Positions 1 through 12,400 of a DNA stretch of 37,245 nt are shown here, piece after piece (the stretch's first letter is position 1; every line of letters begins with the position of its first letter). The translations under genes were made by a program, and so were the position numbers. This DNA comes from Silene noctiflora (Eukaryota; Streptophyta; Magnoliopsida; Caryophyllales; Caryophyllaceae), in assembly GCA_009801015.1 (NCBI GenBank), contig VHZZ01000011.1, positions 433,862 to 471,106 on the forward strand, read 5' to 3'. The notes beneath the pieces are model-generated. The model saw only the letters and a program-made list of their open reading frames with translations. It did no database searches and was not told the DNA's origin.

Positions 1-122
1 CATTTCAATTTTTTTTGTTTCGTATCAAAATACAAAAGAATGAAATAATAAATATTTATGGTGTGCAATGCACTAAAAAAAAAAACTCTATATACCGCGC
101 AATAGCGCGGGATCTGTACTAG
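1..122 (+). mobile_element. Helitron-like 3' end
   Basis: A GC hairpin (CCGCGCAATAGCGCGG) is followed about 8 bp later by CTAG at 119-122 and then T, the classic Helitron 3' structure. The rest of the element lies outside the window. Confidence 0.65.
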
Positions 123-250
123 TTATTTACTAAAGATAAACAATTAAATGGAATGGATGAAATATTTTATATACATTTCGTCGTTCCTGTACGGACTTAA
201 TTTTGATAACCTCGGTTTGTAGGGACTTAAGTTTTACATTTTTAAGATAG

Positions 251-498
251 CGATAATCTCCACAAATAGGATTATACATCCAGTTGTATATAAGCATTGT
301 ACAACCAAGGTATAAGAATCCGAGCTTATATGTGTTTTTTCTGAGCTAATGCAAAGTTCATATTTTTAACGTGTAAATGGATGAGATCAAATACTTTCTA
401 ATAAAGCTCATATTCTTTAACATAAAGCTCAGATTCTACACCGACACACCGTACAACTTCTACAACTGGTTGTATAGTCCATGAATCCGATAATCTCC
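251..498. mobile_element. 226-bp MITE, copy 1, with 11-bp target duplication
   Basis: The element is 262-487. Its target duplication CGATAATCTCC is at 251-261 and 488-498. Imperfect terminal repeats centre on TATACATCCAGTTGTA / TACAACTGGTTGTATA. The long duplication points to a Mutator-like family; there is no coding sequence. Confidence 0.85.
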
Positions 499-857
499 CA
501 TTCAATTAAGAAATAAATAAAACATGCCCCCAAAGTATATGAATCTAGCGATAATCTTCACCAACAAATCGAATATATGAATCTAATTTTTATCGTTTGT
601 TAACTCGAATAAGAATCTTGAAGAACCGGAATATTTATCTTGTCAAAGGGTAGACTCGATTATTCCTGCACAACTCGTAACTAAAAAGATTAATTAAATT
701 AATTTTATGGCGAAAGTCTTCAAGATTCTTGTTCTTTTCTTATCGATACTCTATTCATTCAAATTCCTCATTACAATATAACTAGATAGATTGATCTTAA
801 CTCGAGAACCCTAAAAGCTATATAGATGTTGTCAGGGCCGTCTTTAAGGGTGTTTAA

Positions 858-994
858 GTAGTGCTCGAGTCCTGGGAACGCAGCAGTGTTGAAACTCATG
901 AGAGAGAGCTTTACCGCCCTAATGGTCCTACCCGGCTCGAATCCAGATTAAACCGGATGGTTTACACAAAAAAAAAAAAAAAAAAAGGTAGTGC
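858..994 (+). mobile_element. Probable SINE with poly-A tail
   Basis: A B-box-like GGCTCGAATCC lies at about 934-944 and a run of about 20 A at 967-986. The short duplication GTAGTGC flanks it (858-864, 988-994). The A-box is not clear. Confidence 0.55.
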
Positions 995-1200
995 GGTTGA
1001 ATTTTAGGTGTTGTACAGATTCCTTAAAAAAACTCCGAGGCTCGGGCTTAGTTGAAAGAGTTTTAATTTAATTGTCATTCGTTACGGTGTCTCAGTTGAC
1101 TCAGCACATAAGGCCAATTATCGATTGAGTTAAGCACCCAATGAGTTTCAAAACTCGTCATTGTGACTCCCCTTCTTAAAAGAACAAAACTCCTTAAATA

Positions 1201-1407
1201 CTTCCTCTATCCCGGTCATTTGTCGTCCTTTGGTTTTGGCACAAAGACCAAGGAAAGGGGAGAGAGACAATTATAAGATGACAAGTGGACTAAATTGAAT
1301 GTGAAAGATCAAATTACTCATCGAATGCAATCCTAAAATAGAAAGGACAACAATTGACTGAGATACCCAAAATGAAAAAGGACAACAAATGACCGGGACC
1401 GAGAGAG
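1201..1407 (-). mobile_element. Stowaway MITE, 207 bp
   Basis: It has CTTCCTCTATCCCGGTCATTT and its inverted counterpart AAATGACCGGGACCGAGAGAG at the ends, with TA target duplications at 1199-1200 and 1408-1409. It is the same family as 15701-15907 but in the opposite orientation. Confidence 0.87.
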
Positions 1408-1688
1408 TAATAAAGCTATTTGTTTAAAAAAGAGGAATTTGTTTAGCATATAAAGATCTTTTAATAAACTGATAACTACTACCTAGAAAGTACTTTGTTT
1501 TATTGTTAGTGGAGTTCATAATCACCCCAATTTGTCAAGTATTGTAATGAAGGGTTAGTCATTTGAGCCATGTTGGATCCACTCAACTCTAAGAGATGGC
1601 TGATGTGTCTTTGTGCTTTTCGGTTGATCTTTCTTAAGACGGTTATATCAGTCTTAAGTGTAAAGCAGGTCAAATGGTACCCAATATA

Positions 1689-2052
1689 TAAACTTGGCAA
1701 AAGTAACCCGACCTGATTGACCCGACCTGAAAAGGTTGACCCGAGACCCGAAATGACCCGACCCGAACATGACCGAGGTTTCTTGACCCGTAACTAACCC
1801 AACCCGCAAATGACTCGTTCTGAAACCACTCAACTCGAAAATGACCCGACAAAACATAACTCTAATTGAACCGAAAAGACTTAAAATAACTTTTTCTCTC
1901 TTATTCATTGACTCGAAAATGACCCGACCCAAAATAGCCCGACCGGCTTGACCCGAAACTGACCTGAGCCAACCCAAATTAACCCTGAAATCAATGAAAA
2001 CCCGAACTGATCCGACCCGAACCCGACCCATTGATCCGACTTGTTAAGTCTA
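1689..2052. mobile_element. hAT-type MITE rich in CCCGACC, 364 bp
   Basis: Ends TAAACTTGGCAA / TTGTTAAGTCTA are imperfect inverted repeats. A perfect 8-bp duplication CCAATATA lies at 1681-1688 and 2053-2060. The interior is made of CCCGA/TGACC words, so the long open frame across it is spurious. Confidence 0.85.
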
Positions 2053-2060
2053 CCAATATA

Positions 2061-2961
2061 TATTAACTAAAGTATATATTTGCCGCCGCTCATTTCTTAT
2101 TCAAGACGGATACATCTGTATATCCGTGTTAAACGAGAATTTTGGGTTTTCTCAATAGAAAGAAGAGCAGAAAAGCAAGCAATTAGATCCAAAGGACTTT
2201 GGCAGAAGGACTGAGCACCCTTGGATCACTAAAATTTTGGCTGCAGCATTTGGAATGGCATGGTTTCAGCATCCTACTTTTCTAGATTCTTCTTTTTTGT
2301 TAGTAGGTGTATGTGCTTGTCATTCCAAATTAAAAGGCATCTCCACCTTGAAACATATTCATATTACACCCATGTTGTTCATCTGTCCTCTTGAACAATA
2401 GTGATATTCCAATTGGTAGGTCCCGTCTCGTGTCGAGTATGCAGGATCCGACGTATCCAGTCTTATTCCTTTGTTGAAAACATAAAAAAAATTAGGGTGT
2501 TGACACGATCACACGGATTTATCTGTTTTAATTAAAATTAATGTTGCTGTAACTTTTAGTGGTAAGTTGGTCAGTTGTGCTCTTAATTATTGCATTACAT
2601 TTCAATTTGATTTGTATTTTGCTTATCTAAATTTGGTGAAGTTTTAACCAGAAGGGACTCTTTTGCATTAGTTAAGAATTTGACATGATTTGTGCACAAA
2701 TAACAACCCAACAACTCATAATTTCACATGATTTTTTTTAAGCTAATCTACTTTCGACACATACTCATGTCTGATACTTCTAATCAATTCCGAATAATCA
2801 GACCGACATCCATAATCTGTCACTGTCCAGGTCTTCAGGGATCTGAGATAGCTGAATTGCTGAACCATGCAAATAATCAACATCATAAGAACAATATTAT
2901 ACATTCACAATGTTGTTAATGCCTACAAACTCAGAGTAAATCTAGTTACCAGATTCCGACT
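2061..2961. other. Spacer 3' of the MYB gene
   Basis: No gene was recognised. The end nearest the MYB stop should hold its 3' UTR. The short open frames here have no family features. Confidence 0.5.
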
Positions 2962-3936
2962 CTAATTAGACCTTACATACGCGCCTTGGTAAGCACCGCT
3001 GTACAAGTTTTGTCGTCCATGGCCGTTGAAAACCATGAAAGCGTCACCATTGTTGTTCCTCCAATCTAGTACCATCTTAGGCACCATGTTGATCGATTTC
3101 TGCAGGTTCGGCTTCTGATCAAAATCTGAGAGGGGTGGTGAAGATTCACTGATATTAGCAGTAGTGATATCATGAATGCTAGGTCTTCTTTTATCCTTGA
3201 CTCCTGAATTTTGCCTTAGGAAGTATTTTTGAGCATGGCTAGCCACTTGAGTCGGAGTTTTTGTGATCACATAATTTCTTGATATATTCCTCCAATCCCC
3301 TTTTCCTTGTTTCTGCAGACCAAGTAAAAACCTCCTGCAAAACATGTCGATTCATCGCGAGGCAGGGAAGAGTTAGATGTACGCAGTCTTACCCTTACAT
3401 TAATAACACAAACACTGTCAGGCTAAGATTTTCCGATGACAGTCTTAACTGACCATCATGTCGAGAACTGTATTGAATGACCGCTACTTCTAGAATCAGT
3501 TATAAAACCCAAGATTAAAAAAAATTTACCTATGCTCATCTTCAGTCCAAGGAACACCTTTTTTCCTCTCATGATCAGAAGGCCTAGACAGGGAACCATG
3601 AGACCTTTTTCTAAGATGATCAAACCTTGTATCATCAACCCAATCAAGTGTAAATGCAGAGCTAAGATATCCAGGAGTCGGTACTAAACCCGCCTCGATA
3701 TCACTCACATCTTCAATCAACTCTTCGTATTGTTTCATGACATCTATCACTGATTTCCCTGGTAATATTGATGCAACTTTGAACCATCTATCTGGTGTAT
3801 TTTCATCGAAGATTGCGAGCGCGCTTTCGAACTTCTTGTTCTCTTCTTTCGTCCATATTGTGCTCTTACAACCTCCTTCAAAGAACCAATTGTGTTGAGG
3901 ATTGAACATGGATGATGTTGGATATATTGCTCCCAT
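2962..3936 (-). CDS. DIVARICATA-type SANT/MYB transcription factor (SHAQKYF class)
   Basis: Two exons, 3936-3530 and 3334-2962, joined across a 195-bp GT-AG intron that splits an Arg codon; 780 bp, 259 aa. Seen: an N-terminal SANT/Myb-like repeat at about residues 27-80 ([10 protein letters not shown], then [14 protein letters not shown]), a GLVPTPGY linker at 83-90, and a second MYB repeat at about 127-176 beginning [10 protein letters not shown] and ending with SHAQKYF at 168-174. This two-repeat layout is that of the DIVARICATA/SRM1/I-box-binding family, where the second repeat binds DNA (GATAA or TATCC-type boxes) and the first mediates protein contacts; that role is family knowledge. The basic [13 protein letters not shown] stretch follows the second repeat, as usual. 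The start is the first ATG of the open frame and gives the normal N-terminus. No neighbour suggests a specific target. Confidence 0.93.
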
Positions 3937-4706
3937 TTTTTTAAAAAAAATTGTTTTTGGTTTTTACCCTTTTGAGATTACTTGAGATTCATGGTAGTAA
4001 TATAGTTGAATTTAGGTAAATTTGAATTGAAACAATTTTAGAGAAGAAAATCTTCAAAATTCATAAAAAGACACAAACTTCTTTTACCAAATTTATACTA
4101 AAAATAGTAAAATACCAACATGCATGCATACTTAAATGAAGAAGAGGGAATATAAATTGATGAACAATTTACCAAGATTATATAATTTTATGCAAGAAAC
4201 AAAAAACATGAAATAAAGAAAATAATAAAGGTTTTGATTGAAGAAATGAGCTCAAATAATGTGTAAGGATGGAAAAGGAGAAGGTGAATTTTCTTGAGTT
4301 GTTTTTGGAGCTTAAATTAGAAGGTTAAAGGAGAGTTTATGACAAATAAGGGGTGAGTTAATTACTTAATTAAAGAAGCATTACTTAAATGAGAATAATT
4401 ACAATAAAGTTTGAAGTGATTGTGTATATATTATAAGCCTCTTGATTTAGTGCCCTTTATCACAATGATTTTAATCCCTTTTTTTTTTGTGGGTATTGTA
4501 AACCATCAAGTTTTATAGCTGCAATAATAAATAAAGAGGGACAAAATAATACGAGAAATAAGACTTTTATTATTAAAAGATTGAAGGTTACAATTTCCGT
4601 AATTTTTTTTGATTTCATCCTAGAGGCTAAGGGGTTAGAGTTTTGATGGTGACTACGGCGTCTTATCGACTTAATTCCGTAGGGAGATGATTGGGTCGTT
4701 TGAAAC
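3937..4706. other. 5' flank of the MYB gene
   Basis: AT-rich sequence expected to hold the promoter and 5' UTR. I could not assign a TATA box or other motif with confidence. Confidence 0.5.
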
Positions 4707-4709
4707 TTA

Positions 4710-5139
4710 GGCTATATTTGGCAAAACTAACTGAAAAGGTAACTGAAACCTGAAAAGGTAGCTGAAAACTGAAAAACTAACTAAAACCTGAAAAGCTAAC
4801 TGATAAGGTAGTTGAAAATTAGGAACTAATAAGGTACCTGATTATATAAAACAATGTTTGGCAAACTAACTGAAAAGGTAACTGATTTTGATGAAATTAC
4901 GTAAAAGGATATGATAATTATTTAGTAATATAGATTTAAGGGGTAAAAAAGGAAAATCAAACTAAATCAGGTACCTGAAATCTCAAATGCTACTCTAGGT
5001 AGCATTTCATTTCAGGTAGCTTATTTGGTTAAATAAGCTACTTGCCAAACGGTTACAAAAAAATAAGGTACCTGAAATTTTGGTCAAATAAGCTACTTTG
5101 ACCAAATCAGGTACCTGAAATGGCTTGCCAAACAGAGCC
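4710..5139. mobile_element. Tourist-like (PIF/Harbinger) MITE, 430 bp
   Basis: Ends GGCTATATTTGGCAA / TTGCCAAACAGAGCC are inverted, with a TTA duplication at 4707-4709 and 5140-5142. The interior holds repeated GGTACCTGAAA and AACTGAAAAGGTA words. No coding sequence. Confidence 0.9.
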
Positions 5140-5142
5140 TTA

Positions 5143-6365
5143 ATCCATCTGCTCTCCACTAACCCTAAAGAAGAGGTCTGTATTTATAATCTAGTAGCTT
5201 AGAGGAGAAGACATAATATAAATATTCTATAATATCTTAAGTATCACAATCTTTTTTTGATAATTATCTCCTAATACTAAAGATACCATATATTAAATAG
5301 ATGCTAAAATATAAAATTTTAGTGTCTACAGATATGTTATTTTTTTTTTTTTTTTTCGAATGATAACTTGGTTGAAGGAGATTAGCACGAGCGGTAGCCT
5401 TCACTGAATAATGAAAAATTGAAGTCTTAGTTGAATTTTTTAAATTTTTTCGAGTGTTTATTATATTGTGCTTCATATACTATATTAATAGTTCACCCTT
5501 GATAAAATTTCTCACCTCTCTAACATCAAATACTAGTTCATCCTTGTTTTAATTTAAAGCAATATATTAAAAGGAATGTTTATATAAAATTTTGCTAGAA
5601 TAAATATATTTCAAGAGAATTTTGAAAATAATGTCCCGAAATAATATTCATGTGACATAAATTTTATAAATAGAGGAGGTGATAATATTATCATGAAAAT
5701 TATACTTTATCTTTGTCATATTGTGCCAAAAGACATTATTGGTACAGAGTGTTAAACACCAATAATGCAAATGAGTGTTATGGTGGTATCCCAAAAACTA
5801 AATAAATTGAGCCAAAAGACATAAATTGAGCCAAAAGACATTATTGATCTATTTACATTGTGCATGTAAGTATTGGTAAACAACATCAAATTTGATTAGT
5901 TCTTTCATATTATAAACGGTATATGTGATACTCTGCAAATCACGTATATCAGGTAAGTTACCTGAGGGTAAGAAGACATGGACTTAAAGACATAAATACT
6001 CTACAAGATTGATCTTGCGAAGGCTTGAATCTAGGTCTCTTGGAAATTTCACCAAAATTTTAACCAATAGACTTCACTCTTCTGAAATAATAAACATGCA
6101 AAAAATATCAGATAGTGCGCTAAAAAAAAAAAAAAAAAATTATGTTAGCGAGAGATCAATTTTTTTATACTCTTATTTTTCTGTAACCGTTTCACATTAA
6201 TTAACGTACTTTTAAGTGACTTTTTTATTTGACACATATTTTCATTAATTAGATTGTACTCACTTTATCATAAATTATGAACAATTTTATTAGTAAATAC
6301 TATATGTTCTTCTTTTATTTCAAATTATAAAATGTTTACAAAAGTCCTACATTTCCCGAAAATTT
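5143..6365. other. AT-rich spacer with homopolymer tails
   Basis: It holds a T run at about 5339-5356 and an A run at about 6122-6139 that look like retroposon tails, but no termini or duplications could be assigned. No gene is seen. Confidence 0.4.
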
Positions 6366-6497
6366 TGTGACGGGTTAAGTACTATTCATGCGTTCAAAAA
6401 GCCATACGACCCTATAAATTTTGTTCAATTGTTCAAAAAAAGTGCTAATGTTCATATTATTTACAGCAGCCACTCTTCCTTCACATATGCTTCCCAA

Positions 6498-6942
6498 CTT
6501 GTGACGGGTTAAGTACTATTCATGTGGGTAGATAAGTAAAACAGATTGCTACTCTTAGGGGTAGGCAAAATCCGGCCCGGATCGGAAAAATGGACCGGTC
6601 CAGACCGGAATTAAAAAAATCCGGTCCAGGACCGGGTTTTTTTCGGTTCGGACCGGAATGACCGGATTTTAAGGTTTTTTTATTTTTTTCGTTAAAAATA
6701 TATTTTAATCCAGTCCAACCGGTCCAATGGACCGGAATTTGAAAAAGTGGGCATATTATGTCAAATTCCGGTCCAACCGGTCTGGTCCGGTCTTGGACCA
6801 GAATTTTTACGGTCCGGTCCCGGTCCATAATTTTTGCTGATTCCGGTTCCGGTCCGGTTTTGGACCACCCACCCCTAGCTACTCTCTAAGCACACTGTTT
6901 TTATCTTATCTATTTACATAAATAGTACTTAACCCGTCATAA
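6498..6942. mobile_element. Long-TIR element carrying a nested hAT MITE
   Basis: Inverted ends of about 47 bp (TGTGACGGGTTAAGTACTAT and its complement) lie at about 6498-6544 and 6894-6942. Nearly all the space between is the nested hAT insert, so the original element was only about 115 bp. A direct copy of the left end lies at 6366-6392. No target duplication was settled. Confidence 0.75.
6556..6877. mobile_element. hAT MITE, 322 bp, nested
   Basis: Ends TAGGGGTAGGCAAAATCCGG and CCACCCACCCCTA are inverted. A perfect 8-bp duplication GCTACTCT is at 6548-6555 and 6878-6885. The interior is CCGGTCC-rich. Confidence 0.9.
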
Positions 6943-7261
6943 GCTTAGAGCGAACATATCCGTCACAAATGAGAATCGGTCCATTTAGAAAATTAAAAGA
7001 AAAGTGTGATAATTGGATGGTGAAAAAGGAAGGTGACATGGTACCAAGAAAAAGGCTCATTGGTTGATGATGATTGGAGGCTTTAGTACCGTGTGAGAGT
7101 CCCCACTGTTGCTCAGTGCTCCATATCATTGTCACTCTTATATGTGTGAATTGTGATATCTTCATTGAGTCATTATTCTTAGCAATTTGTGGTGCGCCAA
7201 ATTGGCATGAATTCCATGCTAGTCAATGCCACTAACTTATATCACAAATTCTCATTGAAAA

Positions 7262-7420
7262 CGGGCACTATCAGTCACAAGCTGAAGACGAATAGTGTCC
7301 ATCTCACAATATGCAAGTGACAACAAACATGGATGTTCCATTTTCCATCCACTTATCCTCCCACTTGCTTTATTGTGAGAGGGACACTATCCGTCTTCAG
7401 CTTGGGACGGATAGTGCCCG
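7262..7420. mobile_element. Foldback-type MITE
   Basis: Inverted arms of about 58 bp start CGGGCACTATC and end ATAGTGCCCG, with AAGCTGAAGACG and CTCACAATA shared. No clear target duplication was seen. Confidence 0.7.
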
Positions 7421-7442
7421 TCACAAGCAAGACGCTTTGAAC

Positions 7443-8192
7443 TTATATTTTTATTCATTTTCACTAATTTTATGCTTTTGAAAAATATGAATTTTAGACG
7501 GTCATATAATCAGAGACGTTTTCAATGAAGTTTACATAGAGTTTAATTAAATCCTTACAGCCTTATTGACTCGATAATGGAAATTGATAAGTATTGACTA
7601 GGACGGAAGAAATAACAAACTTTGTATTTAAATGAGCGAGTATGAATCACCAAGATGTAGCTATCCTAGGACGCAGGTTCAAGCACTCATGCTTGCAGTT
7701 TTGAATTTAGTTTTGTAATAATAAACATACTTTGGAAAAGATAATTAGGCTCGATTTACGACAATTGTGGGTTATTTAATCGTCTTAATGAGCGAATTCA
7801 TGGGACATTTTGTTCTTTGATTTATTTTTCATCGATTTTCTTTTTCTTTTCTTTCTGAATTTATATTGTTAGGCTGTTAAAGTACATAAATATCAAGTAT
7901 ACCTAATGGTAAAATGGAGGTATTGACTTTAATTTTTAAAATAACAGAAATTATCTACGTAAATTCAAATCCCTATCATCTAAATCCTAAAATCATCGGG
8001 CTCATAATAAATTTATCGTAAAATCTCAGACCTAATAAATTGTCTATCCCAAAATCCGGGCCTATATCTCAAGAGAGAGATTCTCTTGTGTTCTATTGGA
8101 AGTTGTGGTTGTGGCACTGCTATAAAAAGTTGCACTTAATTTTTCCACATCATCGCATTATGGATTGATGCTCTTGTGTGACCGACCGTCGA
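7443..8192. other. Gene-free AT-rich spacer
   Basis: No reading frame, RNA gene or element with paired ends was found here. Confidence 0.5.
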
Positions 8193-8376
8193 TCCCTCCG
8201 TCCTCGTTATTTATTGTTCTATTTTTATTAATTAATGACCTTTTTATTTTAGGAATGTATTTAACGTGCAATTTGATCATTCACACTTAACTTGATGCAC
8301 TAGTCATAATTGATTTCTCTCTGATTCTTTAATCTTTAATCAAAAGATAACAATTGACCGAAACAAAGTGACTGAG
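8193..8376. mobile_element. Decayed Stowaway MITE
   Basis: The left end CCCTCCGTCC and a right end with GATAACAATTGACCG resemble the two 207-bp Stowaway copies, and middle words (TTTGATC, TTCACACTTAACTTGAT) are shared. The right terminus is degraded. Confidence 0.5.
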
Positions 8377-8871
8377 TATAAATTTTGTGATTATGGGATA
8401 TTGTTAAATTTGAGACATTTGTCATCGACACAAGTGAAAAGCTAGTCATCGTCTTATATTAATTGGACATGAATTGTTAACAATTCAATAGTTCAACAAG
8501 TTTAATTATTGGACACTTTCTCTCATATACTCTTATTGATTTAAATTGAGAGAGCAAATATGAACTTAATTTGGTCGCCACGCGTTTATTTATGTAACGG
8601 TCTCATATACGAGTATGAATCTAATTCAATATCAGTGAATAGTTTATACAAAGAAGAGTCTACATTACATACGAGTATGAATCCAATTGTTAACGATGGT
8701 ATGGCTCGTGGGCTCGAGTCTACATTACACAAATAAAAGTCTAAATTACAAAGGTTCTCAATAAAAAAGAAACATCATTCCAAATAAAGTTTCCATCATT
8801 TCATGGCGGTTCTAAATGAAAATAGGGTTTAATATACCCAAAATCTCTCTAATTATACCTCGCAATCATGC

Positions 8872-9118
8872 AATATTATTGGCAAATAGGATTATACATC
8901 CAGTTGTATATAAGCATTGTACAACCATAAGAATCCGAGCTTATATGTATTTTTTCTGAGCTAATGCAAAGTTCATATTTTTAATGTGTAAATAGATGAG
9001 ATCAGATACTTTCTAATAAAGCTCATATTCTTTAACATAAAGCTCAGATACTTTATTACAAAGCTCAGATTTTACATCGTACAACTGGTTGTATAGTCCA
9101 TGAATTGAATATTATTGG
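8872..9118. mobile_element. 226-bp MITE family, copy 2, with its own 11-bp target duplication
   Basis: The element is 8883-9107 (225 bp), close to copy 1 in sequence and in the same orientation. It is flanked by a different duplication, AATATTATTGG, at 8872-8882 and 9108-9118. The two copies therefore inserted independently. Confidence 0.87.
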
Positions 9119-9423
9119 CATTTGCAATCTTATTTGTGATCGTCACAACTTGCAATCTTGTAATAATTTATACCGAATTTAAATAAAATTAGAAAGGAAA
9201 GGAGATCGTGAAATATGACAAGCTCGTAATAGAAATAGTCCACTCTCTGTATTCACATACTCACGTTAAAGCAGCAAGAAAAACAATTATAAAGTAATTA
9301 ATTTACACATTTGCAAAGAAATTGAAATCCCAATTTAAGAGAATCTTCAAAGAATATTCATGTCCACTATGTATGATACAAATAAATTGGGTACACTGCC
9401 CTTCGTTTTAAAGCTCAAAACCT

Positions 9424-12400
9424 TTAGCATTTGGGTAAGTCCTTAGGAGGTGGTACAATTGCCTGATTAGGTCCTTTGCCATCTTCTACTAAAAATGCCA
9501 TCTTTAATCCCCATGATGTGTGTACCTCTAGATGACAATGCATGAACCAAACACCTGCAAAAAAACATGTAATTATGTACTAGTGTAGTATAGAGCTGAT
9601 CATTTCCGGTTTCGGGCCGGACATGGGCCGGGCCAAAATGAATAATTCTACCCAACGGGCCAAAGTAGAGTAAGGCCCGACCGCTTAAACGGGTCTAACG
9701 CTGTGTCCGTACCTGCCCTTTTCTTCCGGCCCGGGTAGCCCGCGGGCTAGCGGGTTTTCGTTTTCTTATTAAAAAAAAATCACAAATATACATTAATCCA
9801 ATTTTAAATTAGTTAAAGAATAATAATCAATATAATTAATTATAATTTATCTTACAATTGTCATGATTTACATTAATATTGTTTGAACATTTATTTAATT
9901 TAAATATTTTGTTAATTAAAAATATAAATATTTCAGTTATATTTTTACCCTTATAGTTTATGTATTATGTTTTACATATTATTATTTTAGTGTTAGACAT
10001 CACTNNNNNNNNNNNNNNNNNNNNNNNNNNNNNNNNNNNNNNNNNNNNNNNNNNNNNNNNNNNNNNNNNNNNNNNNNNNNNNNNNNNNNNNNNNNNNNNN
10101 NNNNNNNNNNNNNNNNNNNNNNNNNNNNNNNNNNNNNNNNNNNNNNNNNNNNNNNNNNNNNNNNNNNNNNNNNNNNNNNNNNNNNNNNNNNNNNNNNNNN
10201 NNNNNNNNNNNNNNNNNNNNNNNNNNNNNNNNNNNNNNNNNNNNNNNNNNNNNNNNNNNNNNNNNNNNNNNNNNNNNNNNNNNNNNNNNNNNNNNNNNNN
10301 NNNNNNNNNNNNNNNNNNNNNNNNNNNNNNNNNNNNNNNNNNNNNNNNNNNNNNNNNNNNNNNNNNNNNNNNNNNNNNNNNNNNNNNNNNNNNNNNNNNN
10401 NNNNTGTAATAGGAGTAGTAAATATAGATAGTGAACACTAATTAATTAGGAAATAAATATTGTCTATAGAATATCACTTAGGCGGGAAATTTAAGCGGGG
10501 GAATTAGGAGATGTGTTAATCTTTTAGTATATAGGGGATGTATAACGACGGACTATTTCGTCACAAATTATAACACTTCATTTTGCAAAAGTAAACTTTG
10601 CGACATGCCAAAAACGTACAAGATTGAACTTTTTAGGATCTTTCTGCTCGTGTTTTTGAGGTCTCTAAGAGAATACTTTAACCTTATTTCTAAGCATTTA
10701 CATACTGTTTTTTTTTTTTTTTTGTTCAAATTATATTTTCCCAGAAAATTGTTTAATTTGTTTAGGGAAAACCGGAAAATGCACATGGTAGTATGGTACC
10801 CTTTAAATTTGACATTTTTTCCGAAATACCCAATTTTTTGGTCCGGAAAACTTTAATAGCTCATAACTCGTGTTTACGAGTTTATAATGTTACGATTTTT
10901 TTTCTTCAAATTGATCATCTTTCACAATACTACGAGTTGAAAAAAAATGGTCGATTTCCGAGCTCGTGACCAAGAGATACGGTCACTCAAAGTTTGTTTT
11001 GTTCGGACAAAAAACTTTAACATACAAAAACTCCTAGCCACGGGATCCAAATACAACAATTTTTTTTTTCAAGTCGTAATTCTTAGAAAAATAATTGATT
11101 TGAAAAAAAAAATTGTCGCTTTTTGAACTCGTAAACACGAGTTATGACATCTTAAAATTTTCCGGAACAAAAAATTGAGTATTTCGGGCAAATTGACAAA
11201 CTTCAAGGACACCGAGTGCATTATCCGATTTGTTTATGTAGTCATTCTAGTATCATATCACAGTTTTCTTTTTTATATTTTTCTATGTATTTAAGGTCAA
11301 AGTTTTGAAACTTTGACTTGAAAAAGTCAAACAAAAAAATTATAGTGAAACTTAAAGTTTTCCGAAACAAAAAATTGGGTATTTCGGGCAAATTGGCAAA
11401 CTTCAAGGGCACCGAGTGCATTATCCGATTTGTTTATGTAGTCATTCTAGTATCATATCACAGTTTTCTTTTTTATATTTTTCTATGTATTTAAGGTCAA
11501 AGTTTTGAAACTTTGACCTGAAAAAGTCAAACAAAAAAATTATAGTGAAATTGTAACTTCAATCAAATAAGACCATATATACCTGGATTATCAGCTCGGA
11601 ACCGAATAGCAACCCATCCAGCAGTAGGCACGTCGATAGTATTCCGTTCAACCGGGTCGACAAGATTGAACTTTTTAGGATCCGTTCTTGCATTATAATT
11701 CCCTAACCCCATTCCAACCACAAAGAAATTGGACCCATGCAAATGTATAGGATGACTTTCAGGTGCAATAATTGACGTACCTTGTAACACAACTTGGACC
11801 GTCGCGTTAAAGGGCAACTTATAAACCCTAGTACCATTCATAGTAGCCAAAGTTCCGGTATAATTACCGGTGTAATTAAAATTAATCGGAGGATTACCCG
11901 GAAAATCATCGGTAAAAACACCCTTTAGGTTCGTATAATGAGCTTGAAGCAGAGCAAAACTCGGCATTACAAATGTAACGTTATTTATCGAACCAACAAG
12001 TTTACTACCGTTAACACATGTTGCACAAGGATTTACCCCTACACCCATGGTAAATAATAGTGAATGATCGATTTTTAACGGAATTTTAACAGGAAATCGG
12101 ACTGAATTAAGACTTCTAAGTGATTTAGTGTAGTTTAATTGAGAAATTGTGGAATTTATTGACGGCATTTGTGTGGAAACAAGGCGAGAACCGGTTATGG
12201 CGTGTTTGTACCGCAATAAGCCGTAGTCGGTTATGTTGTCTACGGCGACAGGCGCGTCCATGAAAGAGGAAATCGCGATTAAGTATTTTCCGGGTGGTTG
12301 ATCAGAGTGTAGTAGTGCATTGGTGGTTTGGCCGGGTGCGAGGTAGATTGTGTCGGTTGTGAATGGTTTAGTGTAGCTTGCGTCGACTTCGACCACCGTG

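Noticed and set aside
1654-2031. 125-codon open frame on the minus strand
   Set aside because: It lies inside the CCCGACC-rich hAT MITE; the Gly/Arg/Val-rich translation comes from simple repeats.
6520-6828. 102-codon open frame with Asp/Arg/Pro/Gly repeats
   Set aside because: It falls inside the nested hAT MITE and reflects CCGGTCC repeats.
9467-9655. Separate 62-codon minus-strand frame
   Set aside because: It is a shifted reading of the last laccase exon plus intron; the correct frame gives the L4 copper motif.
9960-10438. Open frames on both strands across 9960-10438
   Set aside because: They consist almost entirely of N from the assembly gap.
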